In this document: one piece after another, positions 1 to 9,623 of the stretch
How positions within the stretch are numbered: the stretch's first letter is position 1
How the letters are laid out: each line of letters starts with the position of its first letter
Source: Spongospora subterranea
Taxonomy: Eukaryota > Endomyxa > Phytomyxea > Plasmodiophorida > Plasmodiophoridae
Assembly (NCBI GenBank): GCA_900404475.1
Contig: OUQQ01000105.1
Span: forward strand, 1 to 43,954
Direction: 5' to 3'
Length of the DNA stretch: 43,954 nucleotides
Translations under genes and position numbers: made by a program
The notes under the pieces: generated by a model
Told to the model about the DNA's origin: nothing
Databases searched by the model: none
Seen by the model: the letters and a program-made list of their open reading frames with translations, nothing else

Positions 1-32
1 TACTGAAATAATCACTGAGGTTGATAAGCCCT

Positions 33-234
33 GATGCTATCTGTAGCAGGGATGCTACTACTGTACTGAAATGATCACTGAGGTTAAGCCGAACTGATCA
101 GCGAGATGAACCGAATTGATCAATTCGATACGCGCTTCCGTCTCACCGACCAATTCGGTTCATCTCGCTGATCAGTTCGGCCTAACCTCATTGATCATTT
201 CAGTACAGTAGTAGCATCCCTGCTAGATAGCATC
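33..234. repeat. Long near-perfect palindrome (foldback element)
   Basis: The left arm at about 33-117 and the right arm at about 150-234 are reverse complements over roughly 83-85 bases with only a few differences, separated by a loop of about 32 bases. Bases 1-22 also repeat part of the left arm (about 64-85) as a direct copy. The structure looks like a small foldback or MITE-like element, or the end of a larger one. No coding frame is inside it. A broken transposase begins about 70-140 bases to the right, but I cannot show that the two belong together. Confidence 0.85.
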
Positions 235-299
235 ACTATCGCCTCTCTATCATTCACATACAATAGCTGACTACCTTATTCCGCCTTTAGTAACTCGGA

Positions 300-1289
300 G
301 GAATTGTATTTCACTCACGTCTAAATATTGCTAGGATAATCGAGTTCACGTCGTATTTCAACGCTGCGCCTGGGTTGACAAGGATGTCGCTGTTCAGATC
401 GCAAAAAGTACGCCCAAGATCTTGCTTTTTCCAAGCAGGACCCTCAAAGAATGTTTTTTGTGACAATCTATCCGCTCATTCTACTCCAGAATTCGTTTGT
501 GCAATGCAACCAATTGGGAAGCTACATTTTTTCCCTCCAAACGCGACGGATATGTTTGCAACCGGGTATGCACCACCTTAATATATTCTTGCCCATGAGA
601 ACTCATCAGACCTAGTTGACGCAGGGGCCGGCCGAATGCTGAAATATGGTGTTGCACAAGCACTTGACAAGTGCTTTGAGGATGCAGCGTTCAACTCCAA
701 ATGGCTCCAGGGGAAATTTAGTGCCTCGGAACGGCGTATTCTTATGATTAAATGGGTAGGCGATGCATGGGAGCAGATATGCGGAGCAGGATATCTTCAT
801 CGATATTTACAGAAAACCGGGTATCTTCTCGGAACAACGATGTCATCAATCAAACGAATCCAAATTCAGGGCTTGAAGCACTATGCTTCAACCCGCCAAA
901 GCAATTCGCCATAAATATTGACCTCTGATCCCGAGTACACCGACAATAGCAGCTCGGATAAGAGCAAGGAGTTTGACAGCGAATTCTCCAATGGAGAATA
1001 TATGTCGGACTCAAAGGCCGAATGCTCTTCAGATAGCCCTGAATGTGCTGAAGTGTTCGGCACTCATCAAGCTATTGAAGTGCTAGACGATTTGTCTTCC
1101 GCGCTTTTTCTTGGAAGAGTCGCCGCTGGGCGTGAAACCGTTCATGGACAAATTGTACCAGCAGACTCTGCTGTGGTCCTTATCGACGAAATCCACGATG
1201 GTGTCAGTTTAGGAGAGGATTGTTTTGGTGAGGCATACATGCGTGGCTCATATATTACTCTAAAACGTCACAACTTTCGTCCAATTTAA
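300..1289 (+). pseudogene. Broken pogo/Tigger-type (DDE) transposase fragment
   Basis: Three open stretches (about 300-581, 582-914, 915-1289) lie in one reading frame, broken by in-frame stops at 579-581 and 912-914. The first has the DDE-superfamily core pattern CDNLSAH then FFPPNATD. The second has the downstream block LVDAGAGRMLK and ASERRILMIKWVGDAWEQI, which match the C-terminal part of pogo/Tigger-like transposases found in many protists and fungi. The tail is acidic and Ser-rich. The N-terminal helix-turn-helix and the first catalytic Asp are missing upstream, so this is a 5'-truncated, stop-containing relic. Family assignment is by motif recognition only. Confidence 0.7.
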
Positions 1290-1833
1290 CAATAAAATGA
1301 GCCATGAGACACTTTTTCTCTAGCACCAAACCAAAAAATCGTATAATTTCAGAACTCTTTGAACTATACTTTGGTCATCACACGTCTGTTAGTCGACCGT
1401 GAGTGTTGTTTGACTCTTGCGTACAGACGTCGTGAAGCACAGGCGGGTCTGCACATTGATGCCATACGTGTAGATAAAGCAATCGGCAGTGTGCTCCCGA
1501 GCAGTCCAGTTGTGGTGGATAGAAGTAGATATGCTTGACAACATTTTCAAACCAAGCCTTGATTTCATATCCACACTTACTCTCAACACTGTAAAAATTG
1601 TTTCGATGTTTAAAGGATATAATCGAATCCAAGTCGTTGCAAGTCAATTGTTCTGATCAAAGAAAATATCCTTGAGTTCCTAAGATTGCAGTACCTTCAA
1701 CGTGCAGAGAGGCACGACCATATACAGCTTCTCGAAATGCATCAATAGAGGACACATTTACTTCAATAACACCTAATGACAAGCTGGAACGCGCCTGAGC
1801 ATCTTTGTACGGCTCAGCTTGATACGATATAAT

Positions 1834-1988
1834 TCGTCATTATCGACTCGCGTGGACTGGCTTCCCGAGCTGGAAAGCGTTGGGTGAAGATCGTCACTTT
1901 GTGACCCTCCATCTTCGTGTAACTCATTGAAATAGGACGATGACAGGGCCATGAAAATACAAGGACCTCAATCGAAATTGCTGCGATC
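1834..1988 (+). repeat. Dispersed repeat, copy 1 of 2
   Basis: This stretch and 3037-3184 are diverged direct copies, for example sharing the block CTCCATCTTCGTGTAACTCA and a downstream GATGACAG-GCCATGAAAA block in the same order. The minus strand of both copies encodes related peptides (AISIEVLVFSW then CHRPI-MSYTKME), so the repeat may derive from a coding sequence of a mobile element. Confidence 0.65.
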
Positions 1989-2679
1989 AATGTATTTTCA
2001 TATCGTGTGGTCCTGATTATTATTGGGGGGTTGAGGTTAATCAACGGATTTATGAGATGGGCTTTGGGGGTTCAACTGATTTTGTTCATTTGAACGAATT
2101 ACGAACGATCATCAGACAAAGATTCAGCACATGAATGTTCAAGTGTAGTGTATTTGAATGAAAAGTGTCGTGGCACGAATATTGTTTGGGCGATATCCTG
2201 GGGATCAGTTTTGATCTGAAGCTTTGAAATCTATTCAGATTCAGGTTGCGCTGGAGTGTTAGGAGAATTCGAAAAGGTCAAACGGCGACGTGCAGGACAG
2301 CCGGAACCTGTAGACGGATTAGATCACTTTAGATAACGACAATGGCGTTGTCCTGACGATCTGCAGCAGGCCTTTCCTGATTAAGGGGAACGGAATTCAC
2401 ATTGGGGTTGGGGTGACTAACTGCAGCTGGCGTAGGAGCTGGTGGAGCTGATACATGCCGTCAATTGTTGTTATTCTATCAAAGAGAAGCAATCGCTAAC
2501 ATACCAGGATCGCCATTTTCGCGCCCCAAGGCGCTAGACCAATGAATCACACACGCCAACACAAACACGAGCTGAATCAAGTTCCACACCTTCATCATTG
2601 ACAAACGAGACGCTAACAACACTGAGCAAAAATCTGAATGGTTCCTGAATTATTGTCCAACTCCGAAGCCGGCTCGTCA

Positions 2680-2875
2680 CCCGCAGTTGGGTTGCCGCTC
2701 ATCCATCGCCCGCAGTTGGGTTGCCGACTCATCCATCACCCGCAGTTGGGTTGCAGACTCATCCATCACCGCAGATGGCTTGCCGACTCATCCATCACCG
2801 CAGTTGGCTTGCCGACTCATCCATCACCTTGCCGCCTCATCCATCACCCGCATTTGGCTTGCCGACTCATCACCC
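2680..2875. repeat. Minisatellite, about seven 28-30-base units
   Basis: A unit of about 29 bases built on TTGCCGACTCATCCATCACC-GCAGTTGGG is repeated about seven times, with small deletions in later copies. Units are directly adjacent without spacers of independent sequence, so it is a simple tandem repeat and not a CRISPR array. All three plus-strand frames stay open across it only because of the repeat. Confidence 0.85.
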
Positions 2876-3036
2876 CGCGCACCCGGTAATCCCCAAATAT
2901 TGTTCCTTTGTCTGCAATGATGCTTTCAATTTCGTAATTCTTGGCTTGTATTTTTTGTTCCATTGATGTCATTGCTTCTAAAATGGTAATTGCGTCTTTT
3001 TTGTCAGATGTTTGTTTTTGGCTTTGACGTACGTTA

Positions 3037-3184
3037 TGATTCGTCAATATCGACTAGCGTGGAATGGCTTCCGGAGCTGGAAAGCGTTGTCGTCCCATTG
3101 CGAATCTCCATCTTCGTGTAACTCATTGGAATTGGACGATGACAGAGCCATGAAAAGACCAGGACCTCAATTGAAATTGCTGCG
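3037..3184 (+). repeat. Dispersed repeat, copy 2 of 2
   Basis: Direct, diverged copy of 1834-1988. The minus-strand frame through it continues to 3324 (start near 3324) with a short basic N-terminal part. That frame has no match I recognise and is probably a transposon relic. Confidence 0.65.
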
Positions 3185-3491
3185 GTACTTTGCCTGCTGA
3201 CAGTGAAAATAGGTACGTCCGCAAAACATCGCGGATATTTCTTCCGCACAATTTCTACAGTTGCTTGAATTCTATTGCGGCTTTGTTTAGTGCTTCTTTT
3301 CTCTGTGTGATTTGTGTTTTTCATTTTTTGTTGAGCGTATCGCTGTGTGCAATTTGTGTCTAAGTTTGTTAGTTTGAGTGCCTCTTTGTGCTACACGACG
3401 CCTGCACGCAAGAGTCAAACACTCGCGGTTGTGTAATATACATCAGTATACACTGGTCAGGTGGATGACTACTGTACAGATGCTATGTAAA

Positions 3492-3517
3492 TACTCCCTC
3501 CGTTCCAAAATAAAGGG
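3492..3517 (+). mobile_element. Stowaway/mariner-like terminal motif
   Basis: TA followed by CTCCCTCCGTTCCAAAATAA is almost the canonical terminal sequence of plant Stowaway MITEs and related mariner-like elements, including the flanking TA dinucleotide. The matching inverted end (ending in CGGAGGGAG) was looked for by eye to both sides and not found, so this is a solo or truncated end. The same window carries a mariner-type transposase fragment at its right end. Confidence 0.5.
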
Positions 3518-4434
3518 TCGATACGGGTTTTTTCACCGGATTAAGGTCAATTATCAAAAATATCGAATTCAATTTACATGATCGCGAAAACGGTCTATTT
3601 CTTTCATATGTAATGAACTTAAATTGTTTTTTTTTGTGTTTGCGTTCAACACAGTTGTGTTAGTTCTGTAGTACCCATATCTACGCTAGGGCCAGAAGAC
3701 GATGGCTCGTCATCTGGGCACAAACTCCCATGTTTGTGATAAGAACCTTCGCTATACATTACTCAGCAGTCTGTTCCACAACAATGGTAGTGTGGGTTGG
3801 AATCATTCGACTCACTAAAACCCATTGGGACACAGGGGAGTTCCTTACGGAACTCCATTGCTGCAGGACATGTCGCCTTCATCGCAAACCAGCTACTTGT
3901 TTATAGAGGTTTTTTCCTCTGGGATTTTTCTTAGAGGTCCTCTTCCTATTCTTGCCATCAAATATTACATCCTCTTAGTCTTGCTTGAAATCTGTCCCTA
4001 CTTTGTTAAATTTGTCTTTGTTGTGCTGTCACTTGCATTGTAGTGCTTGTACGATGTTCGCGCGTATAGAAACACTCTCCCCTCTTTCTATCGACGATTT
4101 TTGAACGGCGCTCGCTGCATCCCGCGCTCGTCTGCGATACTGCCTGCAGTTGTGTGGAATAATCCAGGGATTAATCTGGGGCTGGTGTTGGCGTGTGGAA
4201 TAATCCATGGATTAATCCATGGGCGTTTGGGTTGGGTGTTTGAGTGATGAGACGCCAAATCAGCCACTTCAAACACAATCGAAATTTTGGTCGAATTATT
4301 ATTCGGCCCATTGGGTCAATACATGTCCAGTTCTCATTAGTTGTCGCCTCGTAATGGTCCAAATCGGCCAATGTCATTATAATATCACACATCGTTATGC
4401 TTGGGGGCCGATTCCTGTACAATGGTTTTATGCC
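3518..4434. other. No convincing gene
   Basis: AT-rich sequence with only short overlapping frames. A 24-base motif (GTGTGGAATAATCCAGGGATT and its variant) occurs twice, near 4153 and 4194, as a local duplication. Nothing else stands out. Confidence 0.5.
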
Positions 4435-5401
4435 ATGATTGCGTTGGCTGCGATTGTCGTCATCAAGATCGACATCGCCAGCGACCCAGTTATTTGGTCC
4501 TTCTCTGGTTGTAACCTATCGATTAATCACCTGCCGAGATCAATTTTGAAAATATTATAATAGTTTCTGATAACAAACTCATCTCGATACACACGTCGTT
4601 ATCGCTATCGCCAACTCAGCCAATACTCATTACAAATAATGGTGATAATCTGCCTCTGCCAGATGGCCTCAATATAACCAAATATATCAATGTCATCACG
4701 TATTCCTTACTGTAAGTTCCTTCTCGAAAACCTTTAGCCGCCGTTGATCGCCGTTTATTGTTGGCGATCCAGTTCCAGTTTCGTTTGCGATATCGCCTGT
4801 CTCTGTCTACTGATTGGAGCATGTTTTCCGATATTGCGATATCACGCTGCAAAACAACATCGAATCGCTGATGGATTATCGCCTAGATTCCACCAATGGT
4901 TGATTGTCGTTTGCTATTTTTCAGCCTGCTTAACGACGATCTCTCTGGTTCTATCAGTAGGTTAGCTTGACAACTTTCTGTTCCACAGGTGATCAATGAC
5001 CCGTTTTCAGTAATGCACGGATCGGTGGAGCCGTTATTGCAAACATGGAGAGCGTCCAACTCGTGCGACAAACTGCTCATCGTTGACGCCGTCATCGTCA
5101 ACCATCGCCTGTGCGATACCTTCTTTGAAGGTCGCCAAAAATTTGGCGAGGTGTCGATCATTCAGGGCCCTCATATCTCCTGGTATTTGGCCTGAAACTG
5201 GGGTAAATGCGAGTTTGACCATGATTATCGCCTTTCCTCAGGGCCAAAATTCTCCTGTCAACGATCATTTATGTCGTCGCGATTTCGCTCCTCGTAAACT
5301 TCAATATCAGTGTATGGCAAGATCCCATTGCTGTTGGACTTGGTTCGACGTCAGGCGGCCGTATCATCGACCTGGTTCTTACGGTTCGTGTCTGTAAATA
5401 G
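4435..5401 (+). CDS. Multi-pass membrane protein, unknown family (5 exons)
   Basis: Splicing exons 4435-4507, 4564-4711, 4773-4956, 4989-5182 and 5242-5401 gives one open frame of 252 residues. Introns are 56, 61, 32 and 59 nt, all GT-AG. The protein starts with a hydrophobic stretch (MIALAAIVVI), then an extracytosolic-looking segment with an Asn-X-Thr site (LNIT). Three further hydrophobic segments follow, around residues 76-93 (CDIACLCLLIGACFPIL), 115-135 (WLIVVCYFSACLTTISLVL) and 202-222 (ILLSTIIYVVAISLLV). Each junction keeps phase, which is unlikely by chance, but no unspliced frame exceeds about 70 residues, so the gene is easily missed. I do not recognise the family; the layout resembles generic four-span membrane proteins. 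An upstream exon cannot be excluded. Confidence 0.55.
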
Positions 5402-5717
5402 GTCATAAACGATCGATGCGTCGTCGGAGCCGACCGAATCGCCACGAAGAACTTGTATCAATATCATGAGTTTCATCACAACATCTAAATTTATCAACAA
5501 AAAAAACATCTTATACATTTTTGGCAATGTCGTGTCCCTCGGCCATGAAAAGTTGAGGGACTATAAATAGTTCATGATTGGTATGGTGGCAGTCATGAAT
5601 AATCGCGCCTCACCCAGCACTGCCGGCAATCGGCAATCGCGCTCTGTTTGGGTCGGCCGCTGGCAATCAAACCCATTTTGATAGCGTCTTGTCACAGATT
5701 TTATTTTCTGGTCAATC
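5402..5717. other. Intergenic, no gene seen
   Basis: About 315 bases between the membrane protein and the first SKP1 gene. No frame or repeat of note. It probably holds the SKP1 promoter. Confidence 0.5.
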
Positions 5718-6422
5718 ATGTCGGACGCAGGCGTGTCGTCGGATGAGATCACCGGCCTTGAACCCGAGATTGTCGAGAACGACGTACTGACATTTGTCAC
5801 GAAGGAGCAGACTAGGTTCCCCATTCAGCGCAACCTAGCGATGACGTCGCGCTTGGTTCAGAAGATCTTGGAGACCGACAGAGACGAAACTGTGATCCCG
5901 CTTCACAACGTCAGGGGAGAGATTATGGACAAGATCATCACGTATATGCGCCATCATATGGACAACCCGGCTAGTGAAATTCAAAAGCCGTTGAAATCCA
6001 ATAATATGAGAGAAGTAATGCTCCTCTATACAGCTTACATCTTAGTGACTCTCGATAAAAATTAGGTCGTTGACGACCAATGGGACGCCGAATTCGTTGA
6101 CGTATCTCAGGATATCTTATTCGAGCTGATTCTGGCGGCGAACTATATGGATGTGAAACCGCTGCTCGATCTTACGTGCGCAAAGGTCGCATCAATGCTA
6201 AAAGGCAAAACCCCTGAAGAGATTCGGAAAAAGTTTAATATTGTCAAGTACGGCACCTTTGGCATTGTTTCTTCCAATGGCTGACATGTTCGGATTATGT
6301 AGTGATTTCACCCCTGAGGAGGAGGCAGAAGTACGCGCTGAGAACAGATGGGCAGATGAACCGGTAAGTTGTCTGCGAGATTATTTGAAACACACTGACA
6401 GGAAAGTGATTCTGTTCAGTAG
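5718..6422 (+). CDS. SKP1: SKP1-like SCF ubiquitin ligase subunit, copy A
   Basis: SKP1 links F-box proteins to cullin-1 in SCF ubiquitin ligases. Exons 5718-6014, 6066-6247, 6303-6363 and a stop codon at 6420-6422 give 180 residues, close to the usual 160-180. Introns are 51, 55 and 56 nt. The POZ-like N-terminal half ends in the acidic region and [15 protein letters not shown] helix (here [11 protein letters not shown]). The second half has the hallmark [28 protein letters not shown] and [18 protein letters not shown], which is the F-box-binding end. If intron 3 were retained, the tail would extend to a stop at 6439-6441; canonical SKP1 ends just after the Trp, favouring splicing. AATAAA-like signals follow at about 6438. 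It faces a paralogue tail to tail. Confidence 0.93.
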
Positions 6423-6782
6423 GAGACTTGTTGACGAATAATAAAAATAAAACGATTCTGGACGGCAATGTGGACACAGTTTTTTGAAAAACGGTAACAT
6501 ATTTAGAACATTGGCGATGGTGGTTGTTAAAATGGACAGATTTCTACACTAAACAGAAATCCTTTGGCAGGTTACTGTAGATGACATTAAAACTTGACAT
6601 TCGCAGTAGGCAGACTTTAGCATTGGGCACTGCTACATTTTGGTGAAAATTTGAAACTCGTTAGGAATTACTGCAGCAGGAACGACACGACAGCGAGTGC
6701 GAATACTGTAAATAGTGTATTAACGCTTGAAGCGATAAATGCTCTATTTTTTAGAAACGCGGTATTGTAACCAGAGACACAT
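6423..6782. other. Shared 3' region of the two SKP1 genes
   Basis: About 360 bases between two convergent stop codons. No gene seen. A/T-rich with AATAAA-like stretches near the plus-strand stop, fitting overlapping 3' ends. Confidence 0.6.
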
Positions 6783-7477
6783 TTACTGTGATGACTACAT
6801 GAGTATAATGACAAAAAAAAGAAAGTTTCACTTACAGATTCGTCAGCCCACTTGTTTTCAGCGCGAACCGCTTCTTCTTCTTCAGGAGTAAAATCGCTAA
6901 TGAGATAATGATCAAAAACGGTGGATTTCATTGATGATTTATCATACTTCACAATGTTGAATTTTTTACGAATTTCTTCAGGTGTTTTGCCCTTGAGCAT
7001 TGAAGCAACTTTTGCGCATGCGAGATCGAGCAAGGGCTTAATGTTCATGTAGTTAGCTGCCAAAATAATTTCAAAAAGAATATCTTGAGGTACGTCGACA
7101 AAGTCAGCGTCCCAGACATCATCAACGACCTGAAAGAATATTCATGTTGTTGATAGAGATATCAAACCAGAGCCTCTTACTTCTCGCATGTTATTCGACT
7201 TTAATGGCTTCTCGATCTCTTTGGCAGGATTGCCATTATGGTACCGCATATATTTGATAACTTTCTCCAAAATTGCTCCTTTGACATTCGGCAACGGAAT
7301 ATTGGTCTCATCTTTATCACTCTCTAAAATTGTCTTCACAAGCTCTGACATCAAAGCGACACTGCGCTCGACCTCGAACACTTGCTTGTCCTGAGAAGTC
7401 AGGCGCAGCATGTCATCCGCCATGTCTTCATCGAGCCCCTTGATATCATCGCCGGCGATGCCTTTATCCTCAACCAT
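6783..7477 (-). CDS. SKP1: SKP1-like SCF ubiquitin ligase subunit, copy B
   Basis: Paralogue of copy A in the opposite orientation. Exons on the minus strand are 7477-7181, 7129-6948, 6896-6836 and a stop at 6785-6783, giving 180 residues, exactly the length of copy A. The three introns (51, 51 and 50 nt) sit at the same positions as in A, so the pair arose by duplication of an intron-containing gene. Hallmarks are [39 protein letters not shown] and [19 protein letters not shown]. The N-terminal 60 residues have diverged strongly from copy A while the F-box-binding C-terminal half is nearly identical, which suggests different cullin-side or regulatory properties, or local gene conversion in the 3' half. 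Confidence 0.93.
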
Positions 7478-7588
7478 TTCACTACGATAAGATGTCGAGC
7501 GTAGCGATTACTCTGAGTCTGATGAACTTGCTGAGCAGTAATCAAGATCGGATACGGTCAATCAGATTTCGTCCGCAATCCGGTTGGT

Positions 7589-8005
7589 TCAACAGGCCGC
7601 GCTGCGCACGTTGTTAAACACCGACTTCACATACCAGGGTACAATTGAACTCCAAATAAGGACGAGGTCGAGGTTCGGCAGTCGGCATTGTGTCTTGTCG
7701 CAAAGGCTGTAGTTTGCTTCCAAGTTCAGTTGGTATGTGCCTCTTCTAGCCGCCTTTAAATCACCACACGCCCGGGATCAGCCCATTCTGGATGCGTCCT
7801 TCAGATCAATCACATCAGTTTTCACATAAAAGTCCAATTCCCACACGAAATCCTGCACATAACGTTCAGTGCTAGCTGATTCTGCATAAGCGCGCGATGC
7901 CACCCGAGTCCTGCAATTCATGATATGAACTCAATGTTCCGAAACGACTTGGTCGTTGAGGTCCAACAGTGAGGGTCCATCCACATGTAAATAAACTTTG
8001 CGATT
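7589..8005 (-). pseudogene. Decayed or undeciphered coding sequence
   Basis: On the minus strand one frame runs about 139 codons with only two internal stops. It contains coherent segments: KVYLHVDGPSLLDLND, then RYVQDFVWELDFYVKTDVID, then GTYQLNLEANYSLCDKTQCR. A good acceptor (TTTTTGCAG) lies just upstream at 8006. No ATG or complete exon chain could be built, and no family is recognised. It may be a pseudogene or part of a gene with introns I could not place. The rest of 7478-8325 holds nothing else. Confidence 0.3.
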
Positions 8006-8325
8006 CTGCAAAAACCTCGATTTAGTTACAGTACTGTATCTACGACTGTATTCGTCCAGTGCAGTTGCTTTAGATGACGTGCGATAGTAACGTTTGCATG
8101 CGGTGCTCAGGGTGTGTATTAGGCCACATCCCTACGCTGAGTATGGTTTGGAACTTTCGCTCGTGCAATCTATCGCGTCATGGCGTTGACGAATTCTAAA
8201 GCATAGTAGCGATGAGCGGTTGGCTGGCACGATCCAGCTATACTGGGGGTGTAACTTTCACTCACCTGCATAAGATCAGACGTACGCCATCGTGAGTCTT
8301 CCTTCCAGACTTCCATTCATATAAT

Positions 8326-9496
8326 ATGGCCCGGGATGGTGAGCAATCAGTTGACGTCAACGGCATATCGAGTTTACATCATCTAATTTCTCATGAAATT
8401 CATCCTGAGGCAAAATGTTCTTCGCGATCCGACAAAAGCCAGATACTCGGTTTATTATGATTTGACATCGTACAATAATTTTTTTTATTCGTTCTTTCTG
8501 TGCAGGACCCGATACATTTCATATCAGTCCCGAGTCGAAAGTTCGTAACCCTTGGGGGTACTTTTTCAGGCGTTTGTTTGGGTGTGTCCGGTACGAAGAA
8601 ACTTGGCCGCCGAAGCGAAACCGATATACAGAGCCAACTGTAACTCCTGAATCTGTCCCCATTACTGTAATTATGAAGAAATGAATGATCTCGACTAGCT
8701 GAGATATCGATTTTGATCTAGGTTATTGAAGGATTCCTACCACCAATCCTCAACATGAAGAAGCAAACTCTTATTCTTGATTTGGACGAGACATTAGTGC
8801 ACAGTTCATTTACTCCCATGGCCAATTACGATATGGTGGTTCCAGTCACGTTGGGCGAACAATCATATTCTGTCTACGTTAGGAAGCGCCCGCACGTTGA
8901 TGAATTTCTGTTGCGAGTAAATCGTTTGTTTGAGGTTGTAGTATTTACCGCAAGTTTATCGTTGGTACGCGGTTTTGATAATTGCTTATTATGATCTGCT
9001 GATCTGTTTTGCAGTATGCTGATCCGGTCATAACGCAATTAGATCAGCATAAAACAGTAATCCATATTGAAACGTCTTCACTTGATTGCCATAATGCTTT
9101 ATTCAGGTCACTCATCGGCTATTTCGACAGCATTGTATAAAAGTCGATGGAGGATATGTCAAAGACTTGAGTTTCGTTGGACGCGATCTTCGACATACAA
9201 TAATCGTAGATAACTGCCCACATTCCTATTGTAGACAACCCGACAATGCTATTCCAATATCTTCGTGGTTCGGCGACGATGATACAGATACATCGTTGAT
9301 AGATAAGGTACCCGGTTGTTGAAAACTTCTCTAGATAACTTACGATAAACCGAATCTCATCAAGGTTTTGCCGTTACTGGAAAATATCGCTCAAGCGCAA
9401 GAAAGTGTTTACGAGATGACCAGGTTAACACGGTCCTCAAGAGATAAAGAAGGGTCGCCAAGGCTGGTTGACCTTGAGGGATACAACAAAACCTAA
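8326..9496 (+). CDS. SCP/Dullard-like CTD phosphatase (FCP1 homology domain)
   Basis: Exons 8326-8449, 8506-8666, 8722-8964, 9015-9056, 9107-9307 and 9365-9496 splice to 300 residues; introns are 50-57 nt. The catalytic signature is [14 protein letters not shown] with the nucleophile Asp at about residue 115 and the second Asp at 117. It is followed by [54 protein letters not shown] and [11 protein letters not shown]. This order matches small CTD phosphatases (SCP1-3) and Dullard/Nem1. The first 95 residues are unrelated and lack an obvious transmembrane helix, so the SCP type, acting on Ser/Thr of RNA polymerase II CTD or similar substrates, is more likely than Nem1, which is membrane-bound. 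The start ATG at 8326 is the first in frame. The myosin gene begins 127 bases downstream. Confidence 0.9.
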
Positions 9497-9623
9497 ATCA
9501 AACTAATTTCACACTCAAAATAAAAACATCATAACTGTGGGGCTTCCGTTTTGTACCAACGATATTACGGCACGCGTTCAGACCCCTGTTTTGAGGCGAT
9601 AGCCTTCGCAGGATATTGCTTCG

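Larger units (their letters stand above)
1396..3429. repeat. About 2-kb unit bounded by inverted repeats
   Basis: Bases 1396-1441 and the reverse complement of 3387-3429 match over about 43-46 bases with a few differences and a 3-base gap. Between them lie two direct copies of a 150-base repeat and a minisatellite. No intact gene is visible; the frames inside (for instance 1378-1647 on the minus strand) resemble no family I know. The arrangement could be a decayed DNA transposon or nested repeats. No target-site duplication could be identified with confidence. Confidence 0.55.

Noticed and set aside
2680..2875. CRISPR-like array
   Set aside because: Units are adjacent with no unique spacers, and the sequence is eukaryotic; it is a minisatellite.
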